Below are positions 35,601-47,898 of a stretch of 64,000 nucleotides of DNA, piece by piece. The position numbers and the translations under genes are program-made. Each line of letters opens with the position of its first letter. The first letter of the stretch is position 1. Under the pieces are notes generated by a model that searched no databases, was not told the origin of the DNA, and worked only from the letters and a program-made list of their open reading frames with translations. Source of the DNA: Hofstenia miamia (lineage: Eukaryota > Xenacoelomorpha > Acoela); the NCBI GenBank assembly GCA_004352715.1, contig SCFE01000095.1:258743-322742 (forward strand). The letters run 5' to 3'.

Positions 35601-37492
35601 ATTCATTAATAATATTTTTAGGCTAAATGCTAGGATAAAAATTGGAAAAAATTGTACAAAACATTTTTTACTACAACCTACCAAAAAATCTCTCTAGATC
35701 CTTCGTTAAGTGAAATCTTTTTTGCGATCGTTATTTAATATTCTATACCGCGTAAAATTTAATCAAAACCAAAATTTATGGTGCATTTTAGTGGAAGTTT
35801 AAGTGATTTCAAGAATTCCAAATTGACCTTTATTCAAAGGAGACATTGTTCTACTTTGCATTTTGAAGTGACCTTATCACTAGGCAGTTTCCAAGAAATA
35901 TTTGGTGAAAGAAATTAAACATATATAATGCCAGTGACGATAAATAATCATCAAGTTGTTGTACAAGGTTGGTCCAATGACGAAAATTGGGGAAAATCTC
36001 ACGAAAGTATCCTCATTTGTATATAGATGTGCAAATAGTGCTATTTATAAGAGGAATCCAAATATATGGCCTTATGCTGTATGCTAATAAAATAATTTAG
36101 CTGTTTGGAATAAGCATTTGCCCAAAATTGCTCCAATCTAATCAAATTATAATGTAATTCTAGTCATTTTATTGGTGTTACTCTACGTCTTGGATTTATT
36201 TAAAGCGAATGGTGACTAACATCAGTAATTTTTTTATCAATCACTATAAGCTTCGCTGACATTTCTGCTCTCAGTACCTGAACCCAACGCGAGTTTATTC
36301 GGGTAACCGATGTCATTCTCTAATCAGGATGCAACTTTTGCCCCACTGCTTGGAGTGTATTAAATTCAATTCAGATCACAAAATTTTGTTCAGTTGTTTA
36401 ATTCACCAAGCAATTTATTGAATGAGAGCTTTGTTACTGGAACAGGCATAATCAAGACAAACGGATTATTTCTGTTGATATTGACGCTTTAAGAAAAGCT
36501 GTTCAGTTCAAAGCGTCATGCAAGAAGTCCAAAAACTATACTATGATATAAATAATAGAAGATTTTCGAAGAAAATTGTTTGCAATCAACAGCTATATTT
36601 AATAATTAATAATAAAATGACAATTATAAATTGATTTTTACCTCATATTGACCGGAAGCAATAAGTAATTTATCTCATTTCCTGTCATAATATATTTAAA
36701 AGGCAAAAAATGTCAACATAAATTATTTGTAATTGGCACTGTTGTGAACTCGTCGCAGCTGGGTTATTATTTTACCTTAACAGAAAGCATCATGCGACAC
36801 TTTTGTGGGAAATCCTTAATAATACGAATATTAAATTTGTTTTGAATTATGAAACTTTGATTTAATAATAGATTTAGAATTGAATTTTGTTTGATTTGAT
36901 ATAATAGAGCAGAAAAATACTCGTCGAAAATTTTGAATTTTGTATTTTGTGATTTTAGTATATATATAACAGTTAAGAATACTTGGCCAAAATTTAGGTG
37001 AATTTGATATTTTTAAAAACTCTTCACATTTCACACCAAAATTATGTAGATATTAAAAACATATTTTTTAATAATAAAATTAGATTTTGCATTACATTTC
37101 CATATAGAATATGAAAAGCTTTAGAAATTTTGTAGAAGTTTTTCTTACTAGATAATTGACTTGAAAAGCATAGAGTTTGCTCTTAAATTCTTGGATTTAC
37201 AAACACCTTTACTTGCAGTTTATTACTTTATATTCTAAAAGTGCAGCATTTCCACTGTGTTTGATGTTTTCCAATAGTACAGAAAAGTTTCCTAACTAAG
37301 AGTCCTGCAAACAATAGCTCGCATTGCACTTTACACTAAAAGTTAATTCTATTTGGCTTTTTTCAATTTTTAACTCATGGCAGTGTCTGTCTTACAGAAA
37401 TTTACATTCAGTAAATTCCCATTTTTGTGTAGCTGTTTGTTTTGGGAACGTAGTGCACATATTTGAATAAGGATTTCATATGTGAAAAATTG
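32601..37492. other. long non-coding stretch
   Basis: Nearly 5 kb without a convincing gene. Items seen are ATCGGATCTT/GGATCCGAT words near 33410-33440 of MITE type, and a short hairpin at 35016-35060. The open frames at 32620-33090 are low-complexity and chance-like. Confidence 0.45.
35016..35060. repeat. short hairpin
   Basis: ACTGTCAAAGCGATAACAA pairs with the complement of TTGTTATGTTTTGACAGT around an 8-base loop, with one small internal irregularity. The stem is too short for a typical animal pre-miRNA. Confidence 0.4.
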
Positions 37493-37843
37493 CAGCATGA
37501 AATTCGATTATCCGGACATTAAAAATGAAGGAAATTTTCAAAATTTATAGTTGAACACGTGTGCGTTAAAGGGTCGGATGACGAGGAGGGCGTCGAAAAA
37601 GTTTTTCCAGTTCCATCGAGGAAACCTATTTCAGACGAGGAGGCATACAAATGCATCGCCAAGGTCCTTCTTTAGAAAATAATTATAACTAACAACAGTA
37701 TTTATGTATATATACTGTTTAACTTTCCCCACTATGGAAATTTTACGTTTTCTTTTCATTTGCGATTATCCGGATTTTTTTGGTTATCCGGATTATTTTT
37801 GAGCCGTTTAGTTTTACGTGTCCGAATAATCAATGATACACTG
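37493..37843 (+). mobile_element. internally deleted pogo/Tigger-like element
   Basis: The right end, reversed, reads CAGTGTATCATTGATTATTC and is followed by TA. The left end at 37493 reads CAGCATGAAATTCGATTATC and aligns to it with one gap. Inside, 37567-37674 translates to KGSDDEEGVEKVFPVPS and then RKPISDEEAYKCIAKVLL before a stop. This acidic tail and short helix is typical of the C-terminus of pogo/Tigger (CENP-B/jerky-like) transposases. ATTATCCGGA words, common in Tigger termini, recur at 37507, 37766 and 37783. So an autonomous element has lost its DNA-binding and DDE domains and kept its two ends and the last exon. Confidence 0.65.
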
Positions 37844-38937
37844 TATTTGATTCAACAACTTAGAGATTTCAATAGCAATCAAAAAGTACTCATTTTATAT
37901 TTTCTTTCAAATGTTTATCTTAAAATAGCATTATCTTATGTAATTATATTTGCGCAATGACATAAACGTAACATTATTTGTTGGTCACTCACAAATTACT
38001 GAAAACCGGTGATCTAACAATAACTCGTGAGTTTGATAAAATTTATTGACAATTTCATTACGACTTAAAACTGATTGTCTAGGGGTCTTTAACAGAAATG
38101 TAAATAAGTTTTTCTAGGAAGGTCTAACAAGTAGACCACTAGGCTTTTTCACATTGGTATGTTCGCAGTTTGTTTAGTTTTTTTGTTAATATCTGTTTGG
38201 CGTTGGGCAAGTACAACGATGAAGATCAATAGTTTTTACTAAAATGAATTTGTTTTGCCGAAACTTTATAAATTGGAAGAGAGTCATGCATATCGACCTC
38301 ACATTGTTGGGGAAGGAAGACTTAGCTTCTGGTTCTTAGGTAAATCGAAGCTTACTATATACAGTGCGAATCTTATATATGTTGAATAGTTTGTGGTATG
38401 TCTATACAGTATATGACAATATAGTAGTCAATTCTATCAGATCAGTTTTGCAAATTTAGTGACATTCTTTCACAGAAAACACATACTAACACATAAGTCT
38501 ATTAGATTAGCTAATTTTTTCATCTAAAAATTAATACATTTATGGTTAAATTAATCTATTTAATCTATTAAATAAATTTGAAATTTCATTTGAAATACAC
38601 AAATTAAATTTGCTCAAAAGGGAAGTGTGGTTTACCTGACCAAATTTTGACTGTCAGACAACCCTAGTCTGAAGCTTCACTAAGAAATTAACTTTGATTA
38701 ATTATCAGATATAGTGCTAATTAAAGATTTAATAAATGGGAAGAAAAAAAGTTACTGAAATTTATAAAAAGTGATCCTGTTTAAAAAATGAAATGTTTGA
38801 ATGTGCATTGTGCAATGTACATGAAAAGTGAAGAAAATGGATTTTCGTGCAAATGAACATACATTTTAATATTGAAATATGGATTTTGAACTTTTAAAAT
38901 ATCCAAAAAAATTTATATCATTTAAAACTTCTCAATT
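37844..38937. other. non-coding stretch
   Basis: Nothing recognised. A 31-codon frame at 38244 is considered and rejected elsewhere. Confidence 0.4.
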
Positions 38938-39055
38938 AAACAATAAAACGTTTAGAAGACGTTTTGAAGACTAGAAGACGTTTAGAAGACGTACCTTAAG
39001 ATGTCTTACAACGCGTTATGCCACTATATGACGAATATAATACGTTTTATTGTTT
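38938..39055. mobile_element. 118-bp palindromic-ended element with GAAGACGT repeats
   Basis: Perfect 14-bp inverted ends: AAACAATAAAACGT at 38938-38951 and its complement at 39042-39055. The interior starts with three spaced GAAGACG words (38955-38992) within TTTAGAAGACGT-type units. It looks like a very small MITE. The flanks (TT/TA-rich) do not give a clear target duplication. Confidence 0.5.
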
Positions 39056-42000
39056 ATTGGGTTAGGTTACAATTTTTGTGGCAATTCATTTTATTTTTTC
39101 AAGTTTCAAAATTTACAGGGCTATACTTCTAAACTAATAAAGGGATCTAAATTTGAGCACTGTATTTTTATGTTATAATGTGGCCAAATTTAAATTTTCA
39201 ACAAATATAATCCAATCCCCCACACCGTACTATAATTTTATCAAGGAGCTGGATCCGCAATCGAATTTAACAATGCGTGCTGAGGCCCCCTTTTTAGTAT
39301 ACCCTAGTAACCGATTTGTTTAAGAAATTAAAACGAAGCAGCTTGATATTTTCATAAGTTGAAAATATTTTGTCAAGGTATTTCGCATTTTATTGCTTAC
39401 AAATTCCTTGTTTATATTCGAAGTGCTTATCGAAAAATATTCTCATTTTTGAAATGAAACTATTCTTGCAGAAAAATTTTTTGGCCTATCAGTTATTTTA
39501 CATTTAAAAACTGTTTACCATTAACACATTTATAACTTCAAGTTCAATTTCATTTTGATTGTTGTTTACATAAATATAATAATAAACAATTTTGCCAGCA
39601 AATACTTTTGAAATAAATATAACCAGAAATCCTGAAATATAAAAGTTTGATGTATACGCAATGTAAACATTTAGAATAAATAGACTCAGATTCATTGTTG
39701 ATATTGGAAATTCTTTATTGGATTCACACCAATCAAACAAAATTTGAACGCTTGATTAGTAACAAAAAGCCTTATAAAATAATTTTCGTTTACATTGGTT
39801 CTTGGATAAAGTTGACATTTGGCTTTAGAGATGGGTGGCAATGCCCAAGATGTCTGAAACCTATCACATAGAAATTCCTCAATAATTTTATTTAATATTC
39901 CAACTAATAATATAATTGGCTGGCTTACTGCTTGATGAGCTGTCCACTTGTAAATATATATAAGGAAGTCTACGGTTAGACTAAATTAAGATTGAATAGA
40001 TGTCGTTAGTATTTATTGAAATTTAGAAAACACCATCCTTGTCTATGACGCAGTTTGAATCCTTTTATTCAAGGAATTCCCATTGGATTTTTAATGATTT
40101 TTAAATTATTCTCAGACAGCTTTTCAACAGCAATTTCGTGTCATTCCGCTCTACAATTAAAGATTATTTAACAATTTTTATGAATAAGAAACATTGCTAC
40201 ACGATCACATTATATATTAGATTATTCGTTTAATAATACTCTGCTAAATATTCAATAAAATATATAATTTACGCTTATGAATGTATCAAAGCAAGGACTT
40301 TCATTAAATTGTACTTCCAATCTGTGAGATTTAATGCGAGCTAAGCCCATTTAGGAATATAATATCACAAGTAGAAAAATCTTTAAATAGAACAAAGTGC
40401 GATATCAATTCTGTGTTTTCTAAAATGTAGGGCTGAAGAAAATAAACGGTACCAGCTTAAAACAATGGAATATTTAAGCTAAGGTCTTCTTGCTTTACTG
40501 TGACTACCTGAATTCTCTGAAATGAAATAAGTGTGATGTAACTCTAATATATTCACAACAATTTATATGTAATGCCTCTTCATCTAATGAGGCAGCAATT
40601 AGATGAAAAACGTACAAGTTAACCACATTTATCTGCATAGCAAAGTTTGATTAAATTTATATGTTTTACTATTGTGGAATATTAAATTATACTCTGTATA
40701 GTTTAATTTATATGAAGTACAGAAATGTTATAGCTAGTAAGATTTATTTCAATATACTAACGTTCCCTATATGCACACTGAGATGAACTTATTATCCATT
40801 TAGTAATTATTATTTGCAATCAGCTTATAGCTTACAAATACATAAAAATAAGAAATACATGAAGTCTATGTGAAAAAATGTGGAGATGCTTTGCATATGC
40901 ATCTATTCAAAACTTGCAAGTATCTAAGATGATACATTTCTCTCCAGCCTTTAAAAGTAAATGCAATGTGTTCAATAACTAACACCTACATTACAATATT
41001 TGTTAGCAAAATATAGGCTGTTTCTAGAAATGGAAAGCTTAATCAAAGTTAGCTCATATTATTGAAAAATTGAGTCTTGGATTGGGTGGGAATTTCTCTC
41101 TTTCACACCTCTTTGGACAAGAGATCCCAGGCTTGAAAATGTTATTTTTAATTTTTTTATAGAAATTTATTGATATCATTTAATGTCGCTGTCATCTCTC
41201 TTACATTTCAGTTTCATTTTTCTTTTCAAATTTCGAACTAATTGTTTGAAGGATTTGCTTACAAGAATTAATGATCCATTGAAATGTAACTAGAATCTAT
41301 ATGTTCATGTAAATGCTACTTGGAACCCACCCTGTTTGACATATGGCTTTAATTTTGAATTCACTCGTGTTTCTTATCAATCTAGGTTTAAGCGCCCCCA
41401 TCAGCTGAACAGAATTATATATACAATACGATCCACTATAAATTATGCTAGACTGCATCTTAGAAACTGTGAGTAGCTTCTTATTCGAAATCATGTTTCA
41501 TGCAGATAGTGCCACAGTGCTGTCAGTATGTCAGACCTGTGTAAAATATTGCTGCACAACACAATAATCAAGTGCTAGTGTTTCACTAAAAACCATTTTG
41601 TCAATTTCTGATTGTTACAGTGCTTATAAATATTTTAGTGCTACGAGCTACCCAAAATTGATAGCATCATAGTTTCAAAGGCTGAGTTTATATATTTTGA
41701 GGAATACATTATTTTAGTTGTTCCAATCTACATTGCAAAAATTAAAAAACAGCTACATGTTTGCTTTAGATAAAAAATTATAATTGTTCCATGTGACAAA
41801 TTCTATTCCCTGCAATGCCATTTTGAAATGCAAGGGGCCATATATTCTTGCACTAAATTGAAATGTTTTTAATACCTAGGTAAAAGCATTCTACAAAATT
41901 TAGAGCAAAAAGTTTTATTATCATATATTACTTGTAGATATAACTTGCAGAGCGGATCTTTTGCAAAGACCATCTATGATGTCTCTTGTAATAACATATA

Positions 42001-42652
42001 TTCGTTCATCGCGACATCTATTCTTGTTGGATAGGTATAGAGAAAGGAAGACATTTGATAGTAAGCTGACTGGCTTCGTTGATTTTTTGAAATTGTGTAA
42101 CAGTTAAATTACTTAGTAGTCAATATTCTTAGCAATTAGTTATTGAATAAGTAGAATTCGAAAAAAAATTGATGAATTTTCAACAGCAGTCACCATCAAA
42201 AAATACAATTTATTTTTCCTAATTTATGTTGGTTTAAATAATTTTGCATTTGCTGCTAAAAATTGTTGAAATTTTTTATGTTTCTACATTTTGCTTTGAG
42301 ATATGAAATGTATTCATGAAAATTTAGACTTAAACTACATATGCAAACACTTAACATTTTATCTGAATTTATCTATTATTTATAAACTTTTTAAATGATT
42401 TCTTGTCTAGGGTTCACTATGATGGTCAAATATGGAAAATATAATGAAAATCTATATAAATGTATATTTTAATGACTAACGGAAGTTTCTTGTTTGGAAA
42501 TGGTATAATTTATAGACATTCATAAGTTCCAGATTTACTTACAATAACAGTTAAAGTAGTTTTATTATAAATATAATTATTTCTTCAATCTTAAACTAAA
42601 TTGAATAAATGATAACTGCGTGGTATTTATCAATTTATAAATTGCGGGTTGA
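39056..42652. other. long non-coding AT-rich stretch
   Basis: No gene, RNA gene or transposon recognised in this 3.6 kb. The open frames are short and of AT-rich composition. Confidence 0.45.
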
Positions 42653-42742
42653 ATGACCGCGCATGTCACATTTCGAGAGATTATTGAAGCCGGTGTAATA
42701 GAGGTCGCTTTATTGCATGCTATAAATATAAATTCTGAATAA
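42653..42742 (+). CDS. possible 29-aa small ORF
   Basis: ATG to TAA, peptide MTAHVTFREIIEAGVIEVAL then LHAININSE. The block is distinctly richer in GC than the kilobases around it and the peptide has a natural-looking composition. Upstream, the same frame closes at once (TGA directly before the ATG). No homology recognised; it could be a micropeptide, an exon fragment or chance. Confidence 0.2.
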   Translation: MTAHVTFREIIEAGVIEVALLHAININSE

Positions 42743-45322
42743 TAAGTAGAACAATTATAAGAACTCTTGTGATTCCATAAAACAATATCTCATTTGAGGG
42801 AAATACTTTACTTTTATCAATCTAGAAATTCAGCGAGTGAAATTCTATTTAACTGCATTGAAAACTTGAAAGATCGCTTTGCTATTTTTCTTAATAGTAT
42901 TTTCAAGAAACGATGATATGGGTATGCTGTATTTTTAGATTATGATTAAGAAGGAAGTTATTTTTTTATTTGGAAAAATAATCAGATGTTCAAAGATTTA
43001 TAATATTTTATCAATTAAAAGATCATAGATGTTGAAAACACATTAAATTAGATTCATAGAATTCCAGATTTAAATAATTATTTCTAAGCTTTTAAGGTTG
43101 TATTTAAAATTTTTTTTTAATGTTACTACTTTTATAGTCTTTGACTTGAATTTATTGTGCCGGATTTCAATAAATTCCATTAGTTAATGCAATTTAGTAC
43201 AGATGCACTTAAGTAATATATAACCTCTAATTGAATTGTATATTTATTATTATTGAGCTAACTTAGTCCTTTTTTTCTTGATTTTTTCATTTCATTAAAA
43301 TTTCTCTTCAAAACTTCATAAGAGACCATTAAGAATACTTTTTTATAAAAAATTGCGAATAAAAATTTTAGTGACAATGCTATCTTCATCTTCTAATATA
43401 TTCAAACTCTAAGAAATGCCTTGTATATCATAATGACTTTCAAAATTTCTAAAATCAAAATATGAAATTTATAATGAAGTTTTATACATGTTCTGGATAC
43501 TATAAATTGTATGTACGCGGTCTCCGCTACTGTCTTGCAGAATCCAGCGGTTTTTGGTAGAAAGCAACAATTCGCTTTCCCAACATTCTTGCATACATTT
43601 TGAATAAGGTCTATTTTTTGTATCCAGCGCCATATAAAAAATGTAAAAGTTTGAATTAATTCTCGTATGTGTAAATTTTCATTTCAGTCTTTTACCGATA
43701 CATTTCTATTTAGACAAATGACCTAACTGATGATTCTCTGTCTCATGAATGGCATAATCATTATGTATTTTATTCTTCTATTCTGGTGAGACCTGACAAT
43801 ATCTAGTGATTTATGGAAACGTGGAACTAATTTATTTCTAAAAAATTGTTCATGCAGGTTAGAAATAGTTCGGCAATATGCCAGGCGGAAATAAATCAAG
43901 ACATCTGGTCTGTTATGTGAGACAAATTATACAGTTTCTTCCTAATCTTGTCTGAGGTGTCTGGTCGATTGGTAATTTGAATCTTCAAATCTTGCCTAGA
44001 AGAATTATTTATGAGCAATTTTGGCCAATATACTGGCGTATATATCACTCTTCTCAATGCAATTTAGCTCAGTTATGGGTGCGCAGGATTTCTTTCAAAA
44101 TATTTACAAGCATTCAAAATCATTATTTAAAAACGAATTTCCAAAATGTAGACTAAACTGATTTTAAATTACAGTTTGTTTTAACAGATTTATTTCGCTT
44201 AGTAGACACAAATAACTTAATGTTTATAATTTTAAATTCTTTGTTAACATTTTATGTATTTCGTTTCTTTTAGTAATGCATAACTAGAATTTAATTTTGG
44301 TGCAAAAAATAGGGTTTATATTTCTATAGGGGCAGCACAAGTATGGCCCTAAAAACTAATATCATTGACGTTAGTAAGGCGCTAAACAATATATTTCTTT
44401 AAAATTCTCTGTGTGTGGTATAGATTCATTTAGCATATTTCAAATGCACAAATTTTTTATCGATGGGGAAACCAGGAGCGCATTCTTACTAAAAAATTTA
44501 TACATTTTAAAATATTACACTCTGAAAAAATGCAGTGTTGTACGAAAAAACAACAATATATTCTCCACTAATACTAACAGGAAATTTTCCTGAGTGCACA
44601 AGATTTTCAAAGTGGTCTTATTATACCACTGTTATTAGTGCTGGATCCGGTCAGGTTAAAGCCGGTTAATCTGCAAAAGCCTGTTAATCAAGTTAAAATC
44701 CGGTTAAATTATTCTATTTTTAATTTTCAAAATTTATTGATTACATTGTTTGGAGTATTACAAAACAATAGAAGTGTGCAAGGATTTCCAGTTGTCATTC
44801 TAGTCCTCATCTACATTTTGCCATTTAGATTATGAAATTGCAATAATGCATGCACTATTTAATGATCGACTCCAACATTTTTTAATTCGCTTTGCTGTGG
44901 TTAAACTATAAAAGGCTTCCAAATATTAAGCTTTTATTGAATAAAATCGTAGCATGATAGTTATTGCAACATTATAGTAAATCAACATAAGCATTAAGTC
45001 ACAATGCAAAGCCTTTATACATACAACATCCAGTACTTGTCGGTTTACCATATGACAACTGGTAAACCTAGCTAATTAAAATCTATTAGTAATTGTTCAT
45101 ATCATTCTTCCTATCTTTTTTTCTTTCAATACTGCAGATGATAGGATCCTGTGGTTAGCAACTATATTTCAATTAGATAAAATCATTCATAAAGTTCTAT
45201 ATTTCATATTCTTTTCCATTTTGTATAACTACATGCATTTCCTTTATTATATTTTGATAGATTTTGCGTTCATTTTCATTAATGTTTGCTTTAAAAAATT
45301 TCATGTCTAAAATCACGAAAGA
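42743..45322. other. non-coding stretch with one weak exon-like spot
   Basis: Mostly empty. At about 43535 an acceptor-like CTACTGTCTTGCAG is followed by an open 20-codon frame NPAVFGRKQQFAFPTFLHTF and a stop, possible as a last exon but weak. At about 44645-44705 the GGTTAA/CCGGTTAA words recur in a degenerate way. Confidence 0.4.
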
Positions 45323-45501
45323 TATATATATANNNNNNNNNNNNNNNNNNNNNNNNNNNNNNNNNNNNNNNNNNNNNNNNNNNNNNNNNNNNNNNNNNNN
45401 NNNNNNNNNNNNNNNNNNNNNNNNNNNNNNNNNNNNNNNNNNNNNNNNNNNNNNNNNNNNNNNNNNNNNNNNNNNNNNNNNNNNNNNNNNNNNNNNNNNN
45501 N

Positions 45502-45534
<33 letters not shown>
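45323..45534. repeat. (TA)n microsatellite with 169-N gap
   Basis: (TA)n on both sides of an N run (45333-45501). The YIYI frames across it are artefacts. Confidence 0.95.
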
Positions 45535-45535
<1 letters not shown>

Positions 45536-45907
45536 AGTAGTGCTTTTCCTTTGAGGCCAATTGGCAAGGCTCACTAATTTTTAGAGAAAAATTTGCATAA
45601 ATTAATTTAGGTTGAGCACTTAAGAGCTAAATTCTGTTTGAAGAATTCTCCCACACCTACACACAAACAACTGTTTATTGATCACTGTTATTAGAAAGGC
45701 ATTTATCAACATTGTAAAATTAAATTAAGCAGATAATATACCTATTTCACTGAAGTATCGAAACCGTTAATTCTTCAATAATTTAACTTGATTGTCTACC
45801 CAAAATCAACAACCCATAAGCAATAATTCATGTCATCGTTAAACTATCAAAAATTCACTAGAGCATTTAGGAACAAAATTAATACTACTTTACTACTATG
45901 GTACATA

Positions 45908-46087
45908 AGCGGCGCGTACATATAAGCAAGGCAAGCAATGCTTGCCCAATGAATTTTTAGAAAAAGAATTTCATTCCTAATTGTATGAATTTATACGGTA
46001 TCTATACAAATATTCCAATCGTAAATTGTTAACTTGCGTTAAAACAACATCAAGATTCAAGTCAGCGCCTACTATATGAGGCGCTGA
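45908..46087. mobile_element. probable small MITE with two palindromes
   Basis: AGCGGCGCGTACATATAAG begins a GC-richer block with GGCAAGCA/TGCTTGCC (45930-45946). Some 115 bases on there is a perfect 9-bp stem, TCAGCGCCT and AGGCGCTGA, with an 8-base loop (46062-46087). The GGCGCGTAC start looks hAT-like, but matching termini were not found. Confidence 0.35.
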
Positions 46088-46569
46088 TCAAGTAATAATA
46101 TGAATGGATTATGCGACATAATTTATTATGATTTGCGTTAAACATTGCTCTACTTACATCTAATCAAAGACGTATTAAAAATTATCTCTATTTTTCTGTA
46201 TCTTGCTCTGTACGAAAATATATAGGCATATTTTTTTAAACCGTTCTTCAGCAAACCAAACTTTATGAAGATATATATTAAAAAATTGGTAATTATTGAC
46301 AAAGAAAAATACTATTTTAATTAATTTTAAATTAAAAATCATCTTCATCTCTCTCTTCGTATGTGCTGACTCTCAAAGACAATGCATTTGGTAATAAAGA
46401 TATTCAAATTGTATATAATTTGTAGAAGCCATTATAAAATAATGAGCTAAATATTGTTCTATTGGCTAATTACATTAGAAATTTAAGCGAAAACGATAAA
46501 TCTCATGAAATTTGCACTTAAGGAAGTGCCTGCTTTATTTATATTTCACGTCTTTTTCTGTTCCCGCAG

Positions 46570-46634
46570 GCAGAAACGTAAACCTTTTGTCTAGACCAAG
46601 TCGTTCCATACGCCATGCATTTCAAGAGAGATAA
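46570..46634 (+). CDS. possible terminal coding exon
   Basis: A very good acceptor (pyrimidine tract CTTTTTCTGTTCCCGCAG) is followed by a frame reading RNVNLLSRPSRSIRHAFQER and then TAA. A second AG four bases on gives an alternative start. Serine/arginine-rich short tail; family not recognised and no upstream exon identified. It would fit a last exon of a plus-strand gene, but chance is not excluded. Confidence 0.25.
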
Positions 46635-47898
46635 ATTATTGAGGGACTTATGTTTTAATTACATTCACAGTGTGAAAGTAACGGTGCCGTACAGTAAATA
46701 ATGATAATTGTAAATATTTTAACCGGCCCATAACATTCATGTGGAAACATATCCCTTACCTGAAAACCTTTGTTGCTGCATTAAAACACAAATTAGTAAT
46801 CTTTATTGTTACATCCATTTAAACAAATATCATGACCAAATTTACATCAATACCTAGCAAGGTAGAGATTTATAAAAGTAATATCAATATTTCTGAAAAT
46901 TCTGAGTACATACATAAAAAATTTAGTAGGGAGCATTATATTTCAAACTTTATGGAGTTAAATGCAATTCCTATCAGCAGGCTTAAATGTATGGCCTTTT
47001 TTGTTCATCGTAGTTCACTTTGGTTTAGACGATTAAGCAAGACCTAATTTAACTGTAATGCTTGACAATTGAAGTTCTTAGTCACTGCACAAAACTAAAA
47101 TTGCAGTAAATGAACATTAACAGAAAGTTAGAAATCATTTATTTTCTAAAAATAATGAGTAATTAATCAACCGTCTTGACCATAAAAGTGGGGCAATTGT
47201 ATACAACATAATCTTACAAAGAAAATGATTTATTGTGTAAATTGAGTTTGAATTTAAATTCATAAAATGCTTTAATTTAGAGAACTTTTATTATCTACTC
47301 ATTCGTTCTGTGTTCTATTTATTTTAAACTTAGATTGCATAGTTCGGCTATAAAGTCTTTAACGCGAGTTTAACACCAATCTTATTTGTATAATTAAAGA
47401 AGACACCGACCGAAACTATAATCACAACATTTATCTTTAAACACTAGTGCAATTTTGTAAACCAAGGACATTTTCTTAATAAACCATGTTTCTAATTACA
47501 CAGCCTTACATAAAATTAAACAAAATAAAACAACTGATCTCATATAGCTAGCTAACTACAAAATGATTCAGCTAGCTATCATTCATGTGTGGTGATACTA
47601 ATTCTAAACTAGTTTTCACTTACAATTGCAAACATCTATGAAAAGAATATATATTGTAAAAATTGGACTTCGTTATTTAAAATAATGTTTACTTTATGGA
47701 TTAAGACAGTTGAAAATACTTTCTATAATTTAACTGGACAAAATTAAATACTGAAATGTATCTAGAGTTTCTGGAACATCCGGTAACTCACTTTCAGGAT
47801 GATTGGAATTTTATTTTACAGCATAATGATGTCAAATTTTATGTTGCGCTAACTGTGCCTAATTGGTTAGAAGAGCACTCACTACATATCCCTTCTTA
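46635..47898. other. non-coding stretch
   Basis: A 71-codon frame at 46832 is within chance range for the region and has no recognisable domain. Nothing else seen. Confidence 0.4.

Noticed and set aside
38244-38339. 31-codon ORF (MNLFCRNFINWKRVMHIDLT...)
   Set aside because: It is short and the stop coincides with a donor-like site. Flanks give no exon support, and frames of this size are common by chance here.
46062-46087. Histone mRNA 3' stem-loop
   Set aside because: The stem sequence does not match the histone stem-loop consensus and no histone gene is near.
46832-47047. 71-codon plus-strand ORF
   Set aside because: No domain, AT-driven composition, and length within expectation for the number of frames in a window of this size.
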